A stretch of DNA of 64,000 nucleotides, from positions 1 through 64,000 of the forward strand of contig NZ_FUYE01000008.1 in the NCBI RefSeq assembly GCF_900167535.1, in the 5' to 3' direction. Below, one piece after another: positions 24,305 to 32,217 of the stretch. Positions within the stretch are counted from its first letter, which is position 1. Every line of letters begins with the position of its first letter. The DNA comes from Prosthecobacter debontii (GTDB lineage: Bacteria; Verrucomicrobiota; Verrucomicrobiia; Verrucomicrobiales; Verrucomicrobiaceae). The position numbers were made by a program, and so were the translations under genes. The notes under the pieces are model-generated. The model worked only from the letters and a program-made list of their open reading frames with translations. It was not told the origin of the DNA and did no database searches.

Positions 24305-25960
24305 ATGCAGGTGAAATCCTACGTCCCGATTCTCGCTCTGCTTTGTAGCCTCTGTTTTGACCGCGCCCATGCCGACTCCGCGCCTCTACCTCCCATTGAT
24401 CTTCAAGGCGTTCGAGAGCAGCATGTGATGATTCCCATGCGGGATGGCGTGAGACTTTCTGCGTATGTGTACCTGCCGGAGGGCGAGGGGAAATGGCCGG
24501 TCGTGTTTGAGCAGCGGTATGCCTCTCTTACGGGAAGTGGCACACGCAAAAGCTCGGCGGATCTGGCCCGGCGAGGTTATGTCGTGGCCATGGTGAACTT
24601 CCGCGGCTCGCAGCAGAGCGAAGGGACCTATGTGGGCTACCGAGCGCTGGCTTGGGGCGAATTGAAGGATGGTTATGATACCTGCGAGTGGCTGGCCACA
24701 CAGCCATGGAGTACGGGAAAGGTTGGCAGCTTTGGCAGCTCTCAGGGCGGTTTTGCCCAAAACTTCCTCGCGGTCACCCGTCCTCCACATCTGATCTGCC
24801 AGTACATGGTGGACACGGGCGTCAGCCTCTTTCAGGAAGGTTATCGTATCGGAGGTATCACCCGCCCGCTGCGGTTTGAGGCCTTCAAGTCCAACTGTCG
24901 CAATCCAGACGACAACGCGGCCTTGCTGCGCGAATGGGACCAGCATCCCAACTATGACGCCTACTGGCGCGCCGAAGATTGTGGTCTCCATTTCGACCAG
25001 ATGAACGTGCCCTGTTTCACCATCGGGAGTTGGTATGATTTCATGGTACAGGGCAGCATTCTCAGCTTCCAGGGCCGCAAGCCGAATGCAACTCAGCAAC
25101 TCTTGTTAGGCCCCTGGCTGCACGGTCGTTTGAACAAAGGCAGCAAGGTCGGCGACCTCGTCTATCCCAACAATGCGACCTGGCCGGAGCTGGAGCACAT
25201 GGTGCGATGGTTCGATCATTGGCTGAAAGGCGTGGATAACGGCGTCGAAAAGGAACCTGCCGTGCGCTACTACGTTATGGGAGCCGTCGGGGAAACCAAT
25301 GCTCCAGGCAATGTCTGGCGCGAAGCCTCCGACTGGCCGCCTGCAGCAACCGAGACTTCATTCTACCTGCATGAAGGTGCGGTCCTGAAAGACACCTCCC
25401 CTGCATCGGCCACCAGCGGCACCTCTTATGATTGTGATCCGCTGCATCCCATGGAGATCCCAGGTCGGTCCTTCCCAGGTGCCAAGGATACCCGAGCCTT
25501 CGACCAGCAAAAAGAAGTTCGCACCTGGGCGACTGAACCCCTCACGAAGCCTCTGGAAATCACCGGCGCCGTCCAGGCCGAACTCTGGGTGAAATCCACC
25601 GCCCCCGATACTGATTTTATTGTCCGTGTCTCCGATGTGTACCCGGATGGCCGCAGCATCCTGATCATGGATTACCCCCTACGTGCCCGTTATCGCGAAG
25701 GTTTTGATAAGCAGGTCTTGCTTATTCCTGGCCAACCTGCCCAGTTGAAATGGCGCATCGGCTGGACCAGCATCATCCTCAACTCCGGCCACCGCCTTCA
25801 AGTCACCCTTTCAAGCACAGGAGCCCCGCTCTATGAGCCCAACAATCAAACCGGCGGTAAGATGCATACCGAATGGATGCAGGAAACCCAGACCGCCACA
25901 CACACCATCCTGCATGAAAAGGAGCATCCGTCACGGCTGCTCGTTCCCATTGTGAAGTGA
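24305..25960 (+). CDS. secreted CocE/NonD-family hydrolase
   Basis: The 551-residue product has a signal peptide (ILALLCSLCFDRAHA, cleavage near residue 24). An alpha/beta-hydrolase domain follows with REQHVMIPMRDGVRLSAYVY at its start and the nucleophile elbow GSFGSSQGGFAQ near residue 145 (Ser in GSSQGG). The C-terminal third is the jelly-roll domain of the X-Pro dipeptidyl-peptidase/cocaine-esterase family (EITGAVQAELWVKS). Members hydrolyse esters, amides, acyl-amino-acids or beta-lactam esters; the substrate here is unknown. It is monocistronic; no clear terminator was found after it. Confidence 0.85.
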   Translation: MQVKSYVPILALLCSLCFDRAHADSAPLPPIDLQGVREQHVMIPMRDGVRLSAYVYLPEGEGKWPVVFEQRYASLTGSGTRKSSADLARRGYVVAMVNFRGSQQSEGTYVGYRALAWGELKDGYDTCEWLATQPWSTGKVGSFGSSQGGFAQNFLAVTRPPHLICQYMVDTGVSLFQEGYRIGGITRPLRFEAFKSNCRNPDDNAALLREWDQHPNYDAYWRAEDCGLHFDQMNVPCFTIGSWYDFMVQGSILSFQGRKPNATQQLLLGPWLHGRLNKGSKVGDLVYPNNATWPELEHMVRWFDHWLKGVDNGVEKEPAVRYYVMGAVGETNAPGNVWREASDWPPAATETSFYLHEGAVLKDTSPASATSGTSYDCDPLHPMEIPGRSFPGAKDTRAFDQQKEVRTWATEPLTKPLEITGAVQAELWVKSTAPDTDFIVRVSDVYPDGRSILIMDYPLRARYREGFDKQVLLIPGQPAQLKWRIGWTSIILNSGHRLQVTLSSTGAPLYEPNNQTGGKMHTEWMQETQTATHTILHEKEHPSRLLVPIVK

Positions 25961-26367
25961 TGCCTCTCTGATTATTTAACGGGTATAAAGGGTGCGGAAC
26001 AAACAGTTGGTTGTAAAAGCAGCCAACCTTGATCCATCAACGAGTTGATTTGTCTTGGTGCCAACCAAATCCCTTTCAGCCATTGCGTCGTCTGCTCCTC
26101 CAGATGATTCGGGCATTTCCAGCGGTTGCACAGCCCGTCTAGCAGCATGTCTCAGAGCTTTCCCCCCATTGTCGGTATTCAGCTATCCACGCCGCTTGGG
26201 TGGAAGCCCGATCCATCTCAATGACCCCATGCCGCATGGGGATCATGCTGGCTGATCTGTTTTAAGAGCACGCCGCTGGGTTCTTTGTCTGCCACCTGAT
26301 GCAATAACACGCCGATGAAACAGAAGGCTGGTAAGGAGGCAACCGCGCCCTATGCGCGTTTTGCTCA
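25961..26367. other. intergenic region, possible short or decayed coding sequence
   Basis: No convincing gene. On the minus strand an ATG at 26148 opens a 58-codon frame to a TAA at 25972 (MLLDGLCNRWKCPNHLEEQ and onward), with Trp- and Cys-rich content but no recognised family and a stop just upstream. It may be a remnant. A CATGCCGCATGG-type palindrome lies near 26230. Confidence 0.3.
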
Positions 26368-26856
26368 TTACCATCGGGGCGATGAATATTTCGTTAGATT
26401 CAAGTAATCAGTCGTCTTTGGCCTCGAGAAAATCCCATGCTCATGCTCCCACTTCACCAGGTCAATCTGGAGAGACTCATGAAATGAGGATATCTTCACC
26501 GGAGATTGCGGGCCTTGTGGAAATGCTCTTCCAACGAGGCTCGTGTGAGGCCCCGCGCTCATGCTCGCACCCAAGTAGATGTGATCGACAATGATAAGCG
26601 TTCCTGGAGGAAGGATCATGTCCGCTGGAAGATGGATGGCAGTCCAACTTCCATCGTCCTGAAGCTGGTAGCGTACAGGTTCGAAGCGGCTCGCAAAGTA
26701 TCCGTCCTTTCCCTTAACCTGTAAGTAGAGCGTCTTGGTTGTTTTTGAAGGTCCAAGCAGAGACTCCCGATGGGGGTGGATAGCCGTCACATCGTCGCGA
26801 TACGCGCAGCTCGCCAGAATCAGTACGAAGAACGTTGTAGCAAAGCGGCGCATCAT
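26368..26856 (-). CDS. putative lipoprotein of unknown function
   Basis: The 162-residue product begins MMRRFATTFFVLILASCAYRDD, a signal with lipobox LASC, so Cys17 would be lipidated. The rest is beta-rich and polar with KTLYLQVKGKDGYFASRF near residue 45 and LPPGTLIIVDHIYLG near 83. No family is recognised. It is isolated: the neighbouring intervals on both sides are non-coding. It lies next to the cassette-like region but has no attC site of its own. Confidence 0.6.
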   Translation of the reverse strand: MMRRFATTFFVLILASCAYRDDVTAIHPHRESLLGPSKTTKTLYLQVKGKDGYFASRFEPVRYQLQDDGSWTAIHLPADMILPPGTLIIVDHIYLGASMSAGPHTSLVGRAFPQGPQSPVKISSFHESLQIDLVKWEHEHGIFSRPKTTDYLNLTKYSSPRW

Positions 26857-27035
26857 TTGTTTTCAAGACTATCGGTTTTTTGCGGCTCGCCAAACATTTC
26901 ATTAAGAGGAAGCATGAAAAGCGGAGGTCAGGAACTGCTAGGCCGGAGGAGGGCGCTTCACCTCGCTTGGCCGACTCAGACGGAAGGATAGCCTCCGTGA
27001 TCGGGACAAAAGGACTGGAAGGCTCGGCACAACGG

Positions 27036-27160
27036 GTTAGACGGAACCTCGTTGAGGTTCGCCAGGATCAGGGCGTTGATGGATCCAAGGTCCCAGGGTT
27101 CGGGGAACCCTGGGCTGAATGACGCAAACCCGTTGGGTTTGAAGAATGGGAACCTTGGGG
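27036..27160. repeat. cluster of nested REP-like palindromes
   Basis: Three perfect palindromes lie within 100 bases: GAACCTC-GTT-GAGGTTC (27044-27060), CCCAGGGTTC-GGG-GAACCCTGGG (27092-27114) and AAACCC-GTT-GGGTTT (27126-27140). An outer pair CCAAGGT (27085-27091) and ACCTTGG (27152-27158) encloses the second and third. The arrangement would fold into a multi-stem structure and resembles REP/BIME-type repetitive DNA. No other copy was noticed in this window. Confidence 0.7.
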
Positions 27161-27198
27161 ACGGAAGCGCTGTTGGAGCCGTTCGCGGCGGTGCTTGG

Positions 27199-27495
27199 TT
27201 ATGTGCTGAAGTCATACGCAGCGTGCTCAAGGGCTGGTGAACCTGACTGCCGGATGATTGTGCTGGGTGCGACTCTGAGAGTTTGGAGAACATCCCAGAT
27301 CAGGGCGAGGCCACGCTGAGTGTCTGTCACCTCAATGTCGATGTTGGTGATGCCCCTGCCGCTTCCTCCGCCCGTAGCCTCACCGAGGCCCGCTGCCTGC
27401 AGCGCCTCGTCGAGCGGATCCTCAATCTCGTCACGACCGCTGAATGTAAAATCCGCTGTCTGCAAGATGATCTCGAAGAATGTCGTTGTGCGCAC
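27199..27495 (-). CDS. cassette-borne small protein of unknown function (partial assignment)
   Basis: The frame reads leftward from a GTG at 27495 and gives 98 residues; it remains open upstream into the attC-like site, with no ATG. The sequence has protein-like composition, with GITNIDIEVTDTQRGLALIW and VLQTLRVAPSTII near the end and a Gly-rich loop near residue 43. This could be an alpha/beta ferredoxin-like fold, but no family is recognised. It lies directly after the GTTAGGC core box, where the next gene of an integron cassette array would be. Its stop TAA sits in ACATAAC, one mismatch from an R'' box. Start and reality are uncertain. Confidence 0.5.
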   Translation of the reverse strand: MRTTTFFEIILQTADFTFSGRDEIEDPLDEALQAAGLGEATGGGSGRGITNIDIEVTDTQRGLALIWDVLQTLRVAPSTIIRQSGSPALEHAAYDFST

Positions 27496-27536
27496 GTTAG
27501 ATGTGTTTTGATTCCATTCCAGTGTGAGCGAGCACT

Positions 27537-27630
27537 GCCTAACGAGCTTAGGGCCCGCGGTGCGGCCTACTGGAAGCTACGACTGCAACCTCGACGCTCT
27601 AGCCGGGTTCGATGCAGCTCATAGTTAGGC
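27537..27630 (-). other. attC-like integron recombination site (94 bp)
   Basis: Read on the minus strand the site begins with R'' box GCCTAAC (27630-27624) and ends with R' box GTTAGGC (27543-27537), a perfect 7-bp inverted pair fitting RYYYAAC and GTTRRRY. A second matching block GAGCT lies just inside each arm (27617-27613 region and 27544-27548), offset by a 3-base bulge. The inner part is GC-rich and partly self-complementary. The stop codon TAA of the gene to its right lies inside the R'' box, a layout common in gene cassettes. Confidence 0.65.
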
Positions 27631-28089
27631 TGGGGTTCGATAAGCGCGGAGTCGCTCACTGGTGTAGGGATTCGGCGGGAGTTGTTCGAGCTTTGTGGCT
27701 AGCTCTTCGAGTTTGGGTCGGAAAACGTCCTGCTCCTCCCGCGTGAGAAAGTCGATAGCGTCGGACAGGAGACAAAAGGCGTGGATATAGTTTGGCAATG
27801 CCTGCTGCGGCTGCCCCTGCTCCTCCTGGATCTCTGCGTCCTGAATGAGAAATTCGGCCAGCATCACGGAGCGAGGATACCGCAGCGCGCCGGATGAGGT
27901 GAGTTGAGCCGCCAGCGCGTCGGGAGAAAGCTGCTTCACGGTGTCGAGGTTCAGGCCGACGTTCTGGCGGCAGAGAGTGGCGAGATCCTGTTTCGCGTCT
28001 TCGACTTGGCCGGCGCGTCGCTTGGCGATGATCGCGGCAAGCATGGCGACAACCTGTTGCGTCAAGCGCATGATGTAGTCTTGGGCCAT
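27625..28089 (-). CDS. cassette-borne DUF6483-like helical protein
   Basis: The 154-residue product starts MAQDYIMRLTQQVVAMLAAI and is almost entirely alpha-helical, with QALPNYIHAFCLLSDAIDFL near residue 98 resembling a TPR-like pair. The opening resembles proteins annotated as DUF6483, an assignment I hold with moderate trust. Function is unknown. Its ATG is 28 bases after a GTTAGGC core box (28123-28117), and its stop TAA lies inside the GCCTAAC R'' box of the attC-like site. The distance between the two GTTAGGC boxes is 580 bases, which would be one complete gene cassette. Confidence 0.75.
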   Translation of the reverse strand: MAQDYIMRLTQQVVAMLAAIIAKRRAGQVEDAKQDLATLCRQNVGLNLDTVKQLSPDALAAQLTSSGALRYPRSVMLAEFLIQDAEIQEEQGQPQQALPNYIHAFCLLSDAIDFLTREEQDVFRPKLEELATKLEQLPPNPYTSERLRAYRTPA

Positions 28090-28116
28090 AGTGAGTCAGT
28101 CGAAAGACGTGGAGTT

Positions 28117-28123
28117 GCCTAAC
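28117..28123 (-). other. second integron-type core box (GTTAGGC)
   Basis: GTTAGGC on the minus strand, just upstream of the cassette gene, in the same orientation as the R' box at 27543-27537. No matching R'' box was found within 150 bases on its far side, so it may be the end of a decayed attC or of an attI site. Confidence 0.45.
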
Positions 28124-28270
28124 AGGAGAATCATCGACAAGTTTGTTGTTTTGTCACCCGCTTTATCTCCGACAGAAAAGGGAGTCCTTACTCTAATGAG
28201 CGGGCCAAAGCCAAGGTGTGAATATTCCAAACACGGAACCAAGCCTATCAAGCGTTGACGCAGGCCAGTG

Positions 28271-28397
28271 GACCGGAGCGCGAGTATGGCGGAGCCTACT
28301 CGCGTAACTTTCCTGAGATAAGGAAGGCGCGGCATCGCAGGCGGGAACAAATGGCTCGTCGCGTTCGCTGCGCTCAGCATATAGTCGCGCTCCGGTC
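28271..28397. repeat. inverted-repeat element, possible MITE or structured RNA
   Basis: A 17-base inverted repeat (GACCGGAGCGCGAGTAT at 28271-28287 and its complement at 28381-28397, 16 of 17 matching) bounds 93 bases. Inside is a smaller hairpin CTTTCCT-GAGAT-AAGGAAG. No protein is encoded. Size and symmetry suit a miniature transposable element; no target duplication was recognised. Confidence 0.55.
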
Positions 28398-28483
28398 GGC
28401 CGACTGCGCGAGTCGAGACAAGGGGGTGGTTTGCCCCTTGTAAACTGAACATTGATCACCGTTTACTGAACACTGCGCCCTCC

Positions 28484-29551
28484 TCACTGCGTCACGCGGG
28501 TGTATTTCCGCATCCAGACGTGGCCCTCGCCTTTTTCGGCGGCGGTGACGAAGTCGTCGATCTCGGGGCGGGCGATCTGGGGGTGTTGGGTGACGAGTTG
28601 GCGGTAGATTTTGGCGAATTGGCGGGAGCCTTCCTGGAGGCAGGTTTCGGCGTCGCCACCGGTGAGGGCGGCTTTGGCGCTGCCGAGCATGAAGGCGCGC
28701 AGGAGGGTTTCCTCAGTGCCGGGGGCGATGGCTTTTGCGTGCTCCAGCCATTGAGCGACGGGGTGCTCGGGGATGTTGATGGGGAAATAGGGGGTCTGCT
28801 GAAGGTAGGCCAGGACGGCGGCGGCGGCTTGCACACCATACTCAGAGAAGGGATCGGCCTGGTAGTCCTTGATGAGGCTCTGGATGTGGCTGCGCAGGGC
28901 GGGGTCTTTGATCACCTGGAAGACGAGGCCGATGAGGCGCTTCATGGATTCCTCGCCGGCGTCGCCAGTGGCGGCAGGGCGCATGTGACGGAGGGTGATG
29001 AGGTAGTCATCGAGAAGGGTGATGCCCACCCACTGGCGGACAACGGCCTCGGCGCTGCCGGTGTCAGAAATGCCCATGCGGGTGGCGGTGATGACGCGGG
29101 TGGCGATGGGGAGGGACTGTTTTTGCCAGAGTTCCAGCTCGCCGCCCTGGAGCTCGCTTTCGGAGAGGTTTTTATAGCGGCCCTGTTTGACCATACTTTC
29201 CATATCGCGCGAGACGATGTCCATTTCGGCCAAAATGCGGCGGTGTTTATCCTCCAGTGTGGGGAGAGGGGCTCCAGCCTTGAAGAGAAAGATGTCCATG
29301 CGAGCCTGCTCTTCCAGGTTTTCGTAACGGAGGAGAACGCCATCGTCCTTGTAGTCGAAGTGACCAGCAAACCGGTAGTCACCCAGGAAAGGCGGAAAGG
29401 CGAGCGAGGTGGGCGCGTGCTTCCAAAAGCTGCCATCGGTGGGGGGCGGGGTCCACTTTCCGGAGGGCTCGGCAGCGGTCAGGGAGAGGGCACTGACGCC
29501 GGTGACGAGGAGGAAAAGAGCGGCTCGGGGGATGAAGCGGGGGAAATTCAT
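28484..29551 (-). CDS. secreted protein of unknown function
   Basis: The 355-residue product has a signal peptide (FIPRAALFLLVTGVSALSLTAA). The mature part opens SGKWTPPPTDGSFWK and has a beta-rich first half and a helical second half (ALRSHIQSLIKDYQADPFSEYG onward). No catalytic motif is evident and I do not recognise the family. It is divergent from the pyruvate dehydrogenase genes. The GC-rich antisense frames over this gene are artefacts of codon bias. Confidence 0.6.
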   Translation of the reverse strand: MNFPRFIPRAALFLLVTGVSALSLTAAEPSGKWTPPPTDGSFWKHAPTSLAFPPFLGDYRFAGHFDYKDDGVLLRYENLEEQARMDIFLFKAGAPLPTLEDKHRRILAEMDIVSRDMESMVKQGRYKNLSESELQGGELELWQKQSLPIATRVITATRMGISDTGSAEAVVRQWVGITLLDDYLITLRHMRPAATGDAGEESMKRLIGLVFQVIKDPALRSHIQSLIKDYQADPFSEYGVQAAAAVLAYLQQTPYFPINIPEHPVAQWLEHAKAIAPGTEETLLRAFMLGSAKAALTGGDAETCLQEGSRQFAKIYRQLVTQHPQIARPEIDDFVTAAEKGEGHVWMRKYTRVTQ

Positions 29552-29721
29552 GTGCGCAGATGTTGCGTGGAGGGCGGGTCTGATGCAATGCGAAAGCGTG
29601 CGGGTTTGGGACAGAGCGTTCTGGCAAATCGTTCATGCTTGGGCGCTTTCCTGCTCTTGACTCTGACCGTCAGCCGCCGAACTACTTGGCTTCCTTTTTT
29701 TCTATCCCTACCCCTGATCCA

Positions 29722-30717
29722 ATGCCCCGCCGAATCACCTACCGCGACGCCATCCGTGAAGCCCTGGACGAAGAGATCGCCCGCGACCCGATGGTCGTGG
29801 TGATGGGGGAAGAGGTGGCTCAATACAACGGAGCCTACAAAGTGACCCAGGGTCTGTGGGACAAATGGGGTGACAAGCGCCTCGTGGATACCCCGATCAG
29901 TGAGGCCGGTTTCATCGGGATGGGCGTGGGTGCCTCCATGCTGGGCGTGCGTCCGGTGATGGAGCTGATGTTCTGGAGCTTTTACACCGTCGCCTGGGAC
30001 CAGATCGTGAACAACGCCGCGATGGTCCGCTACATGAGCGGGGGTAAGATCAACTGCCCGATCGTGGTGCGTGGTCCGGCCAACGGGGGCACCAGCGTGG
30101 GGGCAACCCACAGCCACACGCCGGAAAACATCATGGCCAACTTCCCCGGCATGAAGTGCGTGGTGCCGAGCAATGCCTATGACGCCAAAGGCCTGATGAA
30201 GGCGGCCATCCGCGACAACGACCCCGTGATGTTCATGGAAAGCACGAAGCTCTACGGTGAAGAGTGGGAAGTGCCCTCCAACGATGAACTGCCGAATGGC
30301 GAGCTTTTCATCCCTCTCGGTGTCGCTGACATCAAGCGCGAAGGCACAGACATTTCCCTGATCGCTCATGGCAAAGCCGTGATCACCTGCTTGGAAGCCG
30401 CCCGCATCCTGGAAGAAGAGCATGGCATCAACGCTGAAGTGGTGGACTTGAGGAGCATCCGTCCGCTGGATGAGGAAACCATCCTCAACTCCGTGGCCAA
30501 GACGCACCGCGCCATCTATGTGGAAGAAGGCAAGCCTTTCTGCGGCGTGGGTTCCCAGATCGCTTACACCATCCAGGCCCAGATCTTCGATGAGTTGGAT
30601 GCCCCGGTTCTGCGCGTGAATAGCCTGGACTCCCCCGCCATCTACAGCCCGCCGCTGGAGGCCCTTCAGCTTCCGACTGCCGATGTGGTCATCGCCAAGG
30701 TTCTGTCCATCTGCTGA
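29722..30717 (+). CDS. pdhB: pyruvate dehydrogenase E1 component, beta subunit
   Basis: E1 decarboxylates pyruvate with thiamine diphosphate; the beta subunit carries residues for cofactor and interface. Of about 331 residues, the start MPRRITYRDAIREALDEE, the MGEEVAQYNGAYKVTQGL segment near 30 (with the ThDP-activating Glu) and the RGPANGGTSVGATHSH loop near 118 are typical. The transketolase C-terminal domain begins near 200. It is followed by the E2 gene after 79 bases. The alpha subunit is not in the window; with the next gene the order beta-E2 suggests it lies elsewhere. The frame extends to 29635, but ATG 29722 is the family start. Confidence 0.92.
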   Translation: MPRRITYRDAIREALDEEIARDPMVVVMGEEVAQYNGAYKVTQGLWDKWGDKRLVDTPISEAGFIGMGVGASMLGVRPVMELMFWSFYTVAWDQIVNNAAMVRYMSGGKINCPIVVRGPANGGTSVGATHSHTPENIMANFPGMKCVVPSNAYDAKGLMKAAIRDNDPVMFMESTKLYGEEWEVPSNDELPNGELFIPLGVADIKREGTDISLIAHGKAVITCLEAARILEEEHGINAEVVDLRSIRPLDEETILNSVAKTHRAIYVEEGKPFCGVGSQIAYTIQAQIFDELDAPVLRVNSLDSPAIYSPPLEALQLPTADVVIAKVLSIC

Positions 30718-30796
30718 TCTGATCGCCTTGCTTTCCTGACTCGAGCTCTCTCGCACTCCTCGCTTTTCTTTTTCTCCTCCAACGCTTTTTTCTGCC

Positions 30797-32083
30797 ATGC
30801 CCAAAATCATTGAAATGCCCAAACTGAGTGACACCATGACCGAGGGGACCCTCGCTAAATGGACCGTCAAAGAAGGGGACAAGGTCACCACCGGCCAGAC
30901 GCTGGCTGATGTGGAAACGGACAAGGCCACGATGGAAATGCCCTGCTTCTTTGAGGGCACCCTCCACAAGATCCTGGTGAAAGCGGGTGAAAAGGCTCCC
31001 CTCAATGCCCCTCTGGCCATCGTGCTGGAAGAAGGCGAGGAAGTCCCGGCCAACCTGGATGAAATCATTGCGAATGCTCAGGCGGCTGCGGCCCCCGCTC
31101 CGAAGGCTGAGAAGCCTGCTGCAGGTGCGAAGAAAACCGTGTCTGCCCCAGGCCCACGCCTGCCCACAGCTCCCCAGCCTAACCGCCGTGCGGCTGCAAG
31201 CAACGCCCGCGTGAAAGCTTCCCCTCTGGCTCGCAAGATCGCCGACGAAAAAGGTGTGGATCTGAGCACCCTGGAAGGCACCGGCCCTGGCGGACGTATC
31301 GTTCGTGCCGATGTGGAGGCCGCACCTAAAGGTGGTGCCGTCCGTGGTGGCGCTCCTGCCACCCCAGCCATCCGCCCGACCTATGGTCCAGAAGATGAGC
31401 GCGTGCCGACCAGTAGCATGCGCAATATCATCGCCGAGCGCCTCCTGGCCTCGAAGACCCAGATCCCACACTTCTACCTCCAGATGGAAGTCGATGCGGG
31501 CCCGTTGATGGAATTCCGTGCGAACTTGAACGCCTCCAACGAGAAGAGCGGTGGCAACAAGTACACCGTCAACGACTTCATCCTGAAGGCCGTCATCCGC
31601 GCCGCTCAGGCCCAACCTGCCATCAATGCGGCTTGGGATGGCGATGCCATCGTTAAATTCAAGTCCGTCGGCCTCAGCGTCGCCATCGCCATTGATGACG
31701 GGCTGGTGACCCCGGTCATCAAGGGAGCCGAGAAGAAGACCCTCCTGGAAATCAGCCAGAGCGTCAAAGACCTCGCCGGTAAGGCCAAGAACAAGAAGCT
31801 GAGCCCCGATGACTTCGCAGGCGGCACGATCACCGTGTCCAACCTCGGCGCTTACGGCATTGACCAGTTCTCCGCCATCATCAACCCGCCCCAGGCCGCC
31901 ATCATCGCCATCGGCAGCATCCGCAATGCTCCTGTGGTGAACGACAAAGGTCAGATCGTCGTCGGCCAGCGCATGTGGGTCGGCCTCAGCGGTGACCACC
32001 GCGTGGTGGACGGTGCCGTTGCAGCCACCTTCCTGGCTGAGATGCGCAAGTTCATCGAAAGCCCCGCTCTGATGCTGGTGTAA
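30797..32083 (+). CDS. pdhC: dihydrolipoamide acetyltransferase (pyruvate dehydrogenase E2)
   Basis: E2 transfers acetyl groups from E1 to CoA through a swinging lipoyl arm. Residues 1-80 are a lipoyl domain with the modified Lys in ETDKATMEM (near 43). A Pro/Ala-rich linker follows; the E1/E3-binding domain is at about 138-175 (ASPLARKIADEKGVDLSTL, GTGPGGRI). The catalytic domain from about 205 ends with the active-site GLSGDHRVVDGA (His and Asp). The 428-residue length is normal for one lipoyl domain. It follows the E1-beta gene and ends at a strong terminator. The start codon has no Shine-Dalgarno motif. Confidence 0.93.
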   Translation: MPKIIEMPKLSDTMTEGTLAKWTVKEGDKVTTGQTLADVETDKATMEMPCFFEGTLHKILVKAGEKAPLNAPLAIVLEEGEEVPANLDEIIANAQAAAAPAPKAEKPAAGAKKTVSAPGPRLPTAPQPNRRAAASNARVKASPLARKIADEKGVDLSTLEGTGPGGRIVRADVEAAPKGGAVRGGAPATPAIRPTYGPEDERVPTSSMRNIIAERLLASKTQIPHFYLQMEVDAGPLMEFRANLNASNEKSGGNKYTVNDFILKAVIRAAQAQPAINAAWDGDAIVKFKSVGLSVAIAIDDGLVTPVIKGAEKKTLLEISQSVKDLAGKAKNKKLSPDDFAGGTITVSNLGAYGIDQFSAIINPPQAAIIAIGSIRNAPVVNDKGQIVVGQRMWVGLSGDHRVVDGAVAATFLAEMRKFIESPALMLV

Positions 32084-32097
32084 GTGAAGTGACTTCA

Positions 32098-32135
32098 TAA
32101 AAAGCCCCGGTCCTTATCAGACCGGGGCTTTTTTG
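32098..32135 (+). terminator. Rho-independent terminator after pdhC
   Basis: AGCCCCGGTC (32103-32112) pairs with GACCGGGGCT (32120-32129) across a CTTATCA loop, followed by six T. Confidence 0.92.
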
Positions 32136-32156
32136 TGGTTAGACCCCGAGCCAACT

Positions 32157-32187
32157 AAAAAGCGCAAGACCGAAGTCTTGCGCTTTG
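32157..32187 (-). terminator. Rho-independent terminator of the PaaK-like gene, with UUCG loop
   Basis: AGCGCAAGAC pairs with GTCTTGCGCT (32161-32170 with 32175-32184). On the minus strand the loop is TTCG closed by C-G, an extra-stable tetraloop, and a CTTTTTAG tract follows. Confidence 0.85.
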
Positions 32188-32217
32188 GCAGTAGGTTTTT
32201 GAGCAACCTTTCTGAGA

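Noticed and set aside
25972-26148. 58-codon minus-strand frame as a gene
   Set aside because: No family, no ribosome site, and a stop just upstream; kept only as a possible remnant in the intergenic entry.
27036-27042. GTCTAAC as a second R'' box for the GTG-started cassette gene
   Set aside because: It lies 157 bases after the gene's stop and no GTTRRRY box follows in a usable distance, so a second attC is not supported.
26976-27293. 105-codon minus-strand frame through the palindromes
   Set aside because: It reads through the REP-like repeats and has Pro/Ser-rich content without protein character.
28520-31068. Long frames opposite the secreted protein and pyruvate dehydrogenase genes
   Set aside because: They are shadows of GC-rich coding regions; the sense frames have clear families or signal peptides.
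30689-32098. Long minus-strand frame over pdhC
   Set aside because: The sense strand encodes a complete E2 subunit with lipoyl and catalytic motifs; the antisense frame has no motif.
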